5,218 bases of DNA, taken from positions 1 to 5,218 of the forward strand of contig HF992500.1 of assembly GCA_000433455.1 (NCBI GenBank), given 5' to 3'. Of this stretch, positions 1 through 4,617 are shown in pieces. A model generated the notes under the pieces. It did no database searches and was not told the DNA's origin. It saw nothing but the letters and a program-made list of their open reading frames with translations. Each line of letters begins with the position of its first letter. Position 1 is the stretch's first letter. This DNA is from Mycoplasma sp. CAG:877 (GTDB lineage Bacteria > Bacillota_I > Bacilli_A > RF39 > UBA660). The position numbers were made by a program, and so were the translations under genes.

Positions 1-10
1 TATTCTTTAA

Positions 11-1549
11 CTATCTATTTTTAATCTCTTCTTTAATGAATTTTATAAAGTCATCGATTGATAAAGAATTCATTTCTTCCCTATTATATTTACGATAACT
101 TATGATATTATTATCTTTTTCATTATCACCAATGACTAGAGTGTATGGATTTTTCATAAGATTACTTTGTCTTAATTTTTTACCCAACGATTCTTTAGAA
201 TCATCATATGAGACTCTTATATCTTCATTATTTAGAAGATTAAATATTTTTTGACAGTACTCATCGTGATACTTCATATTAACTGGAACAATATTCACTT
301 GAACTGGAGATAACCAAACTGGTAAAACTCCTTTAAATTGTTCAAGAATTAGAGCGATAAATCTTTCATAAGAGCCTAGGACTGCTCTATGAACCATAAC
401 AGGATGAACTTTTTTTCCGTATTCGTCAATGTAGTTTAAGTCAAATCTTTTAGGTAAGGCAAAATCTAGTTGAACAGTTGGTATTTGGACATCTCTTCCT
501 AAAGCATCTTTAAACATGAAGTCTAATTTTGGACCATATAGAGCAGCTTCACCTTCACATCTTATAGCGTTCAAGTGTAGTTCATCAGATACTTCTTGAA
601 GCATCTTTTCACAGATATCCCAGTCAGCATTATCGCCAATATATTTTTCAGGATGTGAATAGTCTCTTACAGATAGTGAAACCCAAACATCATTCCATAG
701 ATTCATTCTAGAATAAAAGTCTCTGATTAGGTTACAAATATTAATTACTTCATCTTTTACTTGGTCTACTCTACAGAATGAATGACCGTCTTCAACAGTA
801 ATAGCATAAACTCGCGATAAACTGTTTCCGACTGCTCCTGGTAGTTCGGCTCTATATTGTTTGTCGGACTCCATATATCTTATTGGTAAGTCTTTATAAC
901 TTCTTAGTTTTGATGCAAATATTTGAGTATGATGCGGACACTGAACTGGTTTTAAGACAAAGTTATGGCCTTTAGGTGATGAGACTCTAAATAGTTCATC
1001 ATTAAATTTCTTAGCATGACCGGATACTTCAAATAAAGAAATATCGGCAAGAGCTGGACAACTTACCTTTTGAAAACCATATTTGCGACAGATTTTTTCT
1101 ATTTCTTTTTGTAACTCATCTTTTATAATAGTTCCTCTTGGAGTATATAAAGGTAGTCCTCCACCAACATAGTCTGAAAAACAGAATAAATCTAAATCCT
1201 TACCAATCTTACGATGATCCCTAGATTTTGCCTCTTCTAGAAATTCTAGATACTTATTTAACTCTTCCATACTTGAAAAGGCTTTACCAGAAATCCTAGA
1301 AATCATTTCATTATTGGAGTTACCATCTAAATAGACTCCTGATATTCTTAATAGTTTTACATAACAATTTTTATCAAGACTGTTTATTTCTTGTTCTAAA
1401 GATGAAAAGTCATTTTCACTGATCTTTTTATTTGACTTAAATTCATAATAGAATTCAGTTTCATCAAAATATTTTTTATCAAGACTTAGGTCTTTTAAAT
1501 TATTTTTTAATACTTGTTCTAATAATAGAACAGCTTTTTTATTTAACAT
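11..1549 (-). CDS. thrS: Threonyl-tRNA synthetase, short form with reduced editing domain
   Basis: Class II aminoacyl-tRNA synthetase that charges tRNA-Thr with threonine in the cytoplasm. Of the 512 residues, about 1-60 resemble the start of the N2/editing domain (FDETEFYYEF) and about 62-122 its end (LLRISGVYLDGNSNNEM, then AKSRDHRKIGKDLDLF). The TGS domain and the editing core with its HxxxH motif are absent; full-length bacterial enzymes have about 640 residues. The catalytic domain covers about 123-405. Likely zinc ligands are C204 (KPVQCPHH), H256 (EDGHSFC) and H387 (VHRAVLGSYERF), and the motif 2 Arg is about R233. The anticodon-binding domain is about 412-512. The start is supported by AAGAAGG seven bases upstream of the ATG. 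The motif 2 region (QYRAELPGAVGNSLSR) departs from the usual HR-E-SGALHGL pattern, so this may be a divergent or second ThrRS. Control is by the leader upstream. Family identity is secure; loss of editing is inferred. Confidence 0.96.
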   Translation of the reverse strand: MLNKKAVLLLEQVLKNNLKDLSLDKKYFDETEFYYEFKSNKKISENDFSSLEQEINSLDKNCYVKLLRISGVYLDGNSNNEMISRISGKAFSSMEELNKYLEFLEEAKSRDHRKIGKDLDLFCFSDYVGGGLPLYTPRGTIIKDELQKEIEKICRKYGFQKVSCPALADISLFEVSGHAKKFNDELFRVSSPKGHNFVLKPVQCPHHTQIFASKLRSYKDLPIRYMESDKQYRAELPGAVGNSLSRVYAITVEDGHSFCRVDQVKDEVINICNLIRDFYSRMNLWNDVWVSLSVRDYSHPEKYIGDNADWDICEKMLQEVSDELHLNAIRCEGEAALYGPKLDFMFKDALGRDVQIPTVQLDFALPKRFDLNYIDEYGKKVHPVMVHRAVLGSYERFIALILEQFKGVLPVWLSPVQVNIVPVNMKYHDEYCQKIFNLLNNEDIRVSYDDSKESLGKKLRQSNLMKNPYTLVIGDNEKDNNIISYRKYNREEMNSLSIDDFIKFIKEEIKNR

Positions 1550-1566
1550 AGTTTTTCCTTCTTTCT

Positions 1567-1617
1567 TTATTTTACTTTTGAAAGTGAGTTTTTCGTGTTA
1601 GTTTCCGTTTCCGTCAT
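1567..1617 (-). CDS. Second Thr-rich short leader ORF, just upstream of thrS
   Basis: A 16-codon ORF encoding MTETETNTKNSLSKVK, with Thr at residues 2, 4, 6 and 8 (codons ACG, ACG, ACT, ACG). AAAGGAG (1633-1627) lies nine bases before the ATG, a strong ribosome binding site. It sits after the T-box terminator, so it is present only in read-through mRNA, and its TAA is 17 bases from the thrS ATG. The RNA at 1634-1644 can pair with 1560-1570 (11 bp, one G-U), which touches the thrS ribosome binding site; a ribosome reaching the stop at 1567 would open this helix. Translational coupling or Thr-dependent control of thrS translation is inferred from this. It could instead be a chance ORF. Three ACG codons in 16 is striking in such AT-rich DNA. 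Confidence 0.6.
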   Translation of the reverse strand: MTETETNTKNSLSKVK

Positions 1618-1635
1618 TTTAACCATCTCCTTTAT

Positions 1636-1687
1636 AAAGAAAAAGAGAATGATACCATATAGGAGTGCAAAGCACGGTACCATCCTC
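1636..1687 (-). terminator. T-box intrinsic terminator
   Basis: GAGGATGGTACC (1687-1676) pairs with GGTATCATTCTC (1656-1645) in a continuous 12-bp stem including two G-U pairs, followed by TTTTTCTTT. The 5' arm contains the tRNA-binding bulge, so it cannot be in the terminator and the tRNA-bound antiterminator at the same time. This is the standard T-box arrangement. Confidence 0.92.
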
Positions 1688-1840
1688 TTCTTTTACTTAA
1701 TTTATTTAACCGTTGTAGCGGGAAGCATTTTCATACTCAACTTAATAGGTAGTAATTATTAAGAATATTTATTATCTTACACCAAATGATAACTCTCTTT
1801 AAAATATTTACTTAATAATCGTGTCCTATATCATAGTCTT
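1636..1840 (-). promoter_or_regulatory. T-box riboswitch, threonine specificity
   Basis: Leader RNA that binds uncharged tRNA and switches a terminator to an antiterminator. In transcript order, Stem I starts near 1840 (GACTATGATATAGG). Its lower helix pairs GATTATTAAG (1820-1811) with CTTAATAATT. The AGAGAG bulge lies at 1798-1793 and the distal loop TTTGGTGTAAG near 1786-1776. On the 3' side the specifier loop reads ACT-ACC (1753-1748), both Thr codons; ACT (1753-1751) followed by A is the better match to the usual specifier-plus-purine pattern. A Stem III-like CCCGCTACAACGG follows. The T-box itself, GAGGATGGTACCGTG, has the UGGU bulge (1682-1679), which pairs with ACCA, so the tRNA discriminator should be A. 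The antiterminator helices are AGGA/UCCU and GUGC/GCAC with a UUU loop. Confidence 0.93.
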
Positions 1841-1864
1841 TATATTATTTTATTATTGTTTATT

Positions 1865-1893
1865 AAAAAAGTCTACTATTAATTATAGTAGAC
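1865..1893 (-). terminator. Attenuator terminator after the Thr leader peptide
   Basis: GTCTACTAT (1893-1885) and ATAGTAGAC (1879-1871) form a perfect 9-bp stem with a 5-base loop, followed directly by TTTTTT (1870-1865). The stop of the leader peptide is 32 bases upstream and the T-box begins about 25 bases downstream. I see no convincing second promoter in between, so read-through here appears necessary for thrS expression. Confidence 0.9.
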
Positions 1894-2005
1894 TCCTTAA
1901 TTTGAAATTATACAAATAATTCTTATTAAACAAGACTAAAACAATCAATAGTAATAATTGATTTTAATGTAGATGTAGTAGTTGTCGTTATTAATTGATT
2001 GTTTT
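1871..2005 (-). promoter_or_regulatory. Transcription attenuator: mutually exclusive hairpins around Thr codons
   Basis: Three pairings can be read. (a) The protector hairpin pairs 2005-1988 with 1957-1938 in 18 base pairs, interrupted only by a 2-base bulge (1951-1950); its 30-base loop (1987-1958) holds the run of Thr codons. (b) The antiterminator pairs 1954-1941 with 1886-1873 in 14 bp including three G-U pairs. (c) The terminator is 1893-1871. Hairpin (a) and helix (b) share 1941-1954, and (b) and (c) share 1873-1886, so they exclude each other in order. A ribosome stalled on the Thr codons would cover the 5' arm of (a), free the segment for (b) and block (c). This is the logic of trp/thr attenuators; its operation here is inferred from pairing alone. 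Confidence 0.75.
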
Positions 2006-2009
2006 TCAT
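1926..2009 (-). CDS. Threonine-rich leader peptide (attenuation peptide)
   Basis: A 27-codon ORF beginning MKNNQL, with ITTTTTST at residues 7-14 and another Thr at 20, so seven Thr in all. Five consecutive Thr codons (ACG ACA ACT ACT ACA) lie at 1988-1974. AAGGGAG ends eight bases before the ATG, a strong ribosome binding site, and a consensus promoter lies just upstream. It has no sign of a domain or signal peptide. A U-tailed terminator follows and the next full gene is threonyl-tRNA synthetase, which is the context expected of a peptide whose translation, not its product, is used to sense charged tRNA-Thr. It resembles enterobacterial ThrL in design (Thr/Ile runs) but not in sequence. A chance ORF with all of these properties is unlikely. 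Confidence 0.88.
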   Translation of the reverse strand: MKNNQLITTTTTSTLKSIITIDCFSLV

Positions 2010-2038
2010 TTTAAATTCTCCCTTTCAAAAGTACTTAG

Positions 2039-2067
2039 ATTTTAACATCTTTTATTTTATTTGTCAA
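2039..2067 (-). promoter_or_regulatory. Promoter of the thrS leader transcript
   Basis: TTGACA (2067-2062), a 17-base spacer and TAAAAT (2044-2039) form a near-perfect sigma-A promoter. Transcription should start near 2032, leaving a short 5' region with the leader-peptide ribosome binding site AAGGGAG at 2024-2018. Confidence 0.85.
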
Positions 2068-2075
2068 ATTTGACA
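2062..2075. repeat. Perfect 14-bp palindrome over the -35 box
   Basis: TGTCAAATTTGACA is a perfect inverted repeat whose one half is the TTGACA -35 element. It may be an operator for a dimeric regulator, but no regulator gene is in the window. It could arise by chance in AT-rich sequence around a consensus -35. Confidence 0.4.
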
Positions 2076-2091
2076 CTAGCACCATTGATAA

Positions 2092-2463
2092 TTATTGGTT
2101 TTGAGTTTGATTATTTTGAACTGATTGAACATTGTTAAGTTGTTGATTTGGGATGTTATTTTGAACAGTTTGTATATTTTGATTAGGCTGAACTGGTACA
2201 CTACTCATATCAATGTTTGTTGGTGTAAAGGATTGTCCCATATTATTTATGATTGTTGAAGACTGAAACATATTATTGTTTAGAGCATTTTGGATTGGTT
2301 GATTATAATAGTCAGTGGATTGATTACCAGATAAACGATTTATTTCAAAATCAATGAAATAATTACTTGGATTAGATTCATCTATAACTAAATCAACCAT
2401 GCCATCAGTATCAATTAATTTTCGATCGTGTCTTGGATCACCTTTTAATTTTACTTTTTCCAT
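2092..2463 (-). CDS. Hypothetical protein with Asn/Gln-rich tail
   Basis: A 123-residue product I do not recognise. Residues 1-46 look like a small folded segment with charged, evenly mixed sequence (KGDPRHDRKLIDTDGMVDLV, then FIDFEINRL). Residues 47-123 are low-complexity, very rich in Asn and Gln, with near-repeats such as NIQTVQNN and NNVQSVQNN, and are probably disordered. No signal peptide or membrane segment is visible. The start is doubtful: the ATG at 2463 has no Shine-Dalgarno site, with in-frame TAA codons just upstream, while a good AAGAGGTG site serves an out-of-frame ATG at 2494. Removing one A from the A6 run before 2463 would join the two frames. The stop lies 25 bases before the thrS leader -35 box with no clear terminator between, so some read-through into the thrS leader is possible. 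Confidence 0.7.
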   Translation of the reverse strand: MEKVKLKGDPRHDRKLIDTDGMVDLVIDESNPSNYFIDFEINRLSGNQSTDYYNQPIQNALNNNMFQSSTIINNMGQSFTPTNIDMSSVPVQPNQNIQTVQNNIPNQQLNNVQSVQNNQTQNQ

Positions 2464-2494
2464 TTTTTACATTTTTTACATCAATATCATACAT
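2438..2494 (-). other. Out-of-frame start with the good ribosome binding site
   Basis: The ATG at 2494 is seven bases after AAGAGGTG and opens an 18-codon frame, MYDIDVKNVKNGKSKIKR, which ends in TGA at 2438 and overlaps the start of the 123-codon ORF in another frame. The overlap contains a tandem TGTAAAAAA repeat. It may be the true N-terminus of that protein split by a 1-base indel, a site of slippage on A6, or a short upstream ORF coupled to it. Confidence 0.4.
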
Positions 2495-2496
2495 TT

Positions 2497-2584
2497 AAAA
2501 ACACCTCTTATTTTTCTTAATTTTATCATACTAACAATAGTTAGAGTATTAATATAATTAATTATTTTTATAAGAGGTGTTTTT
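2497..2584 (-). terminator. 15-bp inverted repeat between mtnN and the Asn/Gln-rich gene
   Basis: AAAAACACCTCTTAT (2584-2570 in the transcript) and ATAAGAGGTGTTTTT (2511-2497) match perfectly around a 58-base loop, which itself holds a small CTAAC-TATT-GTTAG hairpin. Read on the minus strand, it may terminate mtnN transcription. Its 3' arm also contains the AAGAGGTG ribosome binding site for the next gene, so it could instead hide that site. On the plus strand it ends in a better T run (2580-2588), but no plus-strand gene is present. Confidence 0.55.
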
Positions 2585-2605
2585 TTTTGACATAGTTTTG
2601 TAAAG

Positions 2606-3298
2606 CTAATTAAGATTTATATTTTTTAAAACTTCATTCATCATATTGGCAACTTTTTTAGAACTTTCAGTTAAGAACTCTTCATAGACCATGGTGTTAT
2701 TTTTACCAGGAATATCAGAAATACTGCGAATAACAAGAAATGGAATATGATTTAGGAAACATACTTGAGCAATACTAGCTCCTTCCATTTCAACAGCTAA
2801 AGCATTAAATTTTTTATTTATTTTAGTACTCATATTAATATCGGTACAAAAGATGTCACCTGAAGCAATAGTACCTATTTTTATGGTGTTATCTTTATTG
2901 GAATTTTTGGCGATACTTAATAAGTATTCATCACAATTTATATATTTGCCAACATTAGGAATATAGCCTTTTTCATGATTAAAAGCTGTTATATCAAAAT
3001 CGTGTTGAACTAGTTTATCAGCAACGACAATATCTAAAACATTTAAGTCTTGTGCTAGACCTCCGGCTACTCCAATGTTAAAAATACAATCAACATCCAT
3101 ATTATCAATTAAAATTTGAGTAGTACGAGCAGCATTTACTTTACCAACGCCAGACTCAACTAAAATACATTTTATATTATTAATGATACCTTCATAAAAA
3201 TTTAATTCAAATATTTTATATTCATTAGTTATTTCTAAATATTCTTTTAAGGCATCTAGTTCTTCTTTCATAGCAAAAATTATTCCTATTTTGTTCAT
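2606..3298 (-). CDS. mtnN: 5'-methylthioadenosine/S-adenosylhomocysteine nucleosidase
   Basis: Hydrolyses the glycosidic bond of methylthioadenosine and S-adenosylhomocysteine, releasing adenine plus methylthioribose or S-ribosylhomocysteine; a cytoplasmic enzyme of methyl-cycle clean-up and methionine salvage. The 230 residues match the family length. GIIFAMKEEL at 5-14 carries the expected acidic pair, with E13 the likely general acid/base region; SGVGKVNAA is at 49-57, the nucleoside phosphorylase-type glycine motif NIGVAGGLA at 74-82, VEMEGASIAQ at 169-178 with ribose-binding glutamates, and SISDIPG at 192-198 with the catalytic Asp D195. The GGAG site lies 11 bases before the ATG, a rather long spacing, within a four-codon ORF (ATG GAG TTG AAG TAA). 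An inverted repeat follows the gene. No luxS or methionine gene is adjacent. Identity is secure. Confidence 0.96.
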   Translation of the reverse strand: MNKIGIIFAMKEELDALKEYLEITNEYKIFELNFYEGIINNIKCILVESGVGKVNAARTTQILIDNMDVDCIFNIGVAGGLAQDLNVLDIVVADKLVQHDFDITAFNHEKGYIPNVGKYINCDEYLLSIAKNSNKDNTIKIGTIASGDIFCTDINMSTKINKKFNALAVEMEGASIAQVCFLNHIPFLVIRSISDIPGKNNTMVYEEFLTESSKKVANMMNEVLKNINLN

Positions 3299-3326
3299 AT
3301 TTACTTCAACTCCATGAAATTATTTT

Positions 3327-3355
3327 ATCATATAAGTTTCATAATTTAATATTAA
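3327..3355 (-). promoter_or_regulatory. Possible mtnN promoter
   Basis: TTAATA (3355-3350), a 17-base spacer and TATGAT (3332-3327) fit a moderate sigma-A promoter just before mtnN and directly after the stop of the 71-codon ORF. AT-rich sequence gives such matches easily, so this is tentative. Confidence 0.35.
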
Positions 3356-3356
3356 A

Positions 3357-3572
3357 TTACTCTTCAATTGTAAAATAGATATTAGTAAAGTACTCTTCAT
3401 TTATTTCTAAAGGATTATCGTTAAGATTTAGTAATGGGCCTTTTTCTTTAGAATATGTTAGAGTTATATCATTCTTTAAATAGATGTAAGTAATTTCATT
3501 ATTTTCCTCTAAAGCGGTTTTTAACTCTTCACTAGTTTCAACTAGAGCAGTATTCTTATTTAATATTTCCAT
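3357..3572 (-). CDS. Hypothetical 71-residue protein
   Basis: Not firmly recognised. It is acidic, with no signal peptide, membrane segment or cysteine. The N-terminal half (VETSEELKTALEENNEITYIYLKNDITL) resembles the opening repeat of right-handed beta-helix (pectate-lyase-like) surface proteins, which often begin with a 'ts-eeL-~AL...v~~IyL~~dI' pattern. Here it stops after about one or two turns, so it may be a stand-alone small protein or a remnant of a larger one. AAAGGA lies ten bases before the ATG, supporting the start and real translation. It lies between the HNH gene terminator and mtnN, and mtnN may be co-transcribed with it or use the weak promoter at its end. The beta-helix link is a weak inference. 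Confidence 0.6.
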   Translation of the reverse strand: MEILNKNTALVETSEELKTALEENNEITYIYLKNDITLTYSKEKGPLLNLNDNPLEINEEYFTNIYFTIEE

Positions 3573-3640
3573 ATAATCACTATCCTTTAAGATAATGTAT
3601 GAAGAATATTTTTCTCTAAATAATTAGTTTATTACTAAGA

Positions 3641-3669
3641 AAAAAGACATTCAGGTTAAATGTCTTTTT
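3641..3669 (-). terminator. Terminator after the HNH gene
   Basis: AAAAAGACATT (3641-3651) and AATGTCTTTTT (3659-3669) form a perfect 11-bp stem with a 7-base loop, rich in T at the 3' end on either strand. It begins six bases after the stop of the HNH gene, so it is most likely that gene's terminator; it would work in both directions. Confidence 0.85.
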
Positions 3670-3675
3670 GCGTTT

Positions 3676-4521
3676 TTAAAGGTCTATTTTATATATTTCG
3701 TATAACCATTCTAAAGTAGCTAGACCATGTTTTAATTCAGTGAAGTTGTTATCAAAGTAGGACTTATTTTTGTTGTAAAGATAAGCTATTTTTTCTTTTT
3801 TTATGGAATCTTTACCATGATGAATTTCTCTATGGCAAGTTGGACAGAGATTGAAGATGTTTTGTTCGTTTTCAATTGTAGCAGCAATGCTTGGATGTTT
3901 AGCAATATTTTTACTTATTTGATTTCTTTCAACTAAGTGATGCCTTTCGATGTAGTAAAAACCATTCTTCTCAATAAAAGTTTTATGATTTCTTTTCTTA
4001 TCATTACTAAATTCGCATAGACAATAACCATTATTAAAGTAATCATTAATAGTTGTTAGTTTGCTTCTTGGAGTTTGATCATTTTCTAAATCAGTTGTTA
4101 GTTTTTGATAGTTTTCTGTTAAATTTACATAGCCTTGAAAATGATAGGCTTCATTAAAACCATATACTTCTTTTAGATTTTTACTACTATATTTTTCCTT
4201 ATCTTCTAGAGCGATAGATCTTAGTTTTACTTTCATACCTAAAAGACCTTTTTCATTATCATAAATTAAGGGAGTTTGTTTGAGTGGATAATCTGATTCT
4301 ACTACTATTCCTTTTAAAATAATTCTAGAAGTTAAATCTGGTAAATTAGAATAATAAAAGTAACAGATATCGCCTTTTTTTACTTTATGATTACCAATTT
4401 TCCAACGGACTACACCATCTTCCTTATTAGTACTTGTTTCTTTTTCTTCTTCGATTAGTCTCGAAAAATCGTCATATCTTGTATTAGCAACAAAAAGATG
4501 AACATTTGGTTTTTCTCGCAT
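3676..4521 (-). CDS. PUA/EVE-like domain plus HNH endonuclease
   Basis: A 281-residue predicted nuclease. Residues about 5-125 resemble an EVE/PUA-like fold (VHLFVANTRYDDF; W40; VKKGDICYFYYS at 47-58; RIILKGIVVES at 66-76), the domain type that reads modified bases. The C-terminal HNH domain covers about 164-240: CLCEF at 167-171, HKTF at 179-182, YIERHHLVERNQ at 190-201 with the catalytic HH pair H194-H195, and NLCPTCHREIHHG at 224-236 with zinc-type C226/C229 and H235. EVE-HNH proteins are known modification-dependent restriction enzymes, so defence against modified phage or foreign DNA is likely. AGGTG six bases before the ATG supports the start. It stands alone between two terminators with its own promoter and no methyltransferase, as expected for such an enzyme. 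The HNH call is secure; the EVE call and defence role are inferred. Confidence 0.88.
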   Translation of the reverse strand: MREKPNVHLFVANTRYDDFSRLIEEEKETSTNKEDGVVRWKIGNHKVKKGDICYFYYSNLPDLTSRIILKGIVVESDYPLKQTPLIYDNEKGLLGMKVKLRSIALEDKEKYSSKNLKEVYGFNEAYHFQGYVNLTENYQKLTTDLENDQTPRSKLTTINDYFNNGYCLCEFSNDKKRNHKTFIEKNGFYYIERHHLVERNQISKNIAKHPSIAATIENEQNIFNLCPTCHREIHHGKDSIKKEKIAYLYNKNKSYFDNNFTELKHGLATLEWLYEIYKIDL

Positions 4522-4556
4522 AGTTTACACCTACTTCATATAGTATTCCTAAGATG

Positions 4557-4565
4557 ATTATAGCA
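4557..4565 (-). promoter_or_regulatory. Extended -10 promoter of the HNH gene
   Basis: TGCTATAAT (4565-4557) is a perfect TGN-TATAAT extended -10. No good -35 lies 16-18 bases upstream, which is normal for this promoter class. It lies between the upstream terminator and the HNH ribosome binding site, 35 bases before the ATG. Confidence 0.65.
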
Positions 4566-4580
4566 TATTTTTGACTGGTA

Positions 4581-4617
4581 AAAATAAAAAGACTTAAGAT
4601 TATTTTCCTAAGTCTTT
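4581..4617 (-). terminator. Terminator after the ASCH pseudogene
   Basis: AAAGACTTA (4617-4609) and TAAGTCTTT (4596-4588) form a perfect 9-bp stem with a 12-base loop, followed by a T-rich tail on the minus strand (4590-4581). It overlaps the stop codon of the ASCH pseudogene and probably ends the lysyl-tRNA synthetase/ASCH transcript. Confidence 0.85.

Noticed and set aside
1841..1850. TATAAA just before the T-box as its own promoter
   Set aside because: The upstream sequence is T/A-rich with no -35 at proper spacing; the best TAGACT match is about 25 bases away. Not excluded, but weak.
1898..1911. TATAAT-like sequence (TTGTATAATTTC) as a second promoter for the T-box
   Set aside because: There is no acceptable -35, and a start here would still run into the terminator at 1893-1865. 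The segment is also part of a small AATTAT-TTGT-ATAATT hairpin.
2559..2593. Short ORF starting at ATG 2593 inside the inverted repeat
   Set aside because: It ends after about ten codons, has no ribosome binding site and is mostly an A-run translation.
3301..3316. Four-codon ORF (ATG GAG TTG AAG TAA) before mtnN as a leader peptide
   Set aside because: It contains the mtnN ribosome binding site itself and has no site of its own, so it is probably incidental.
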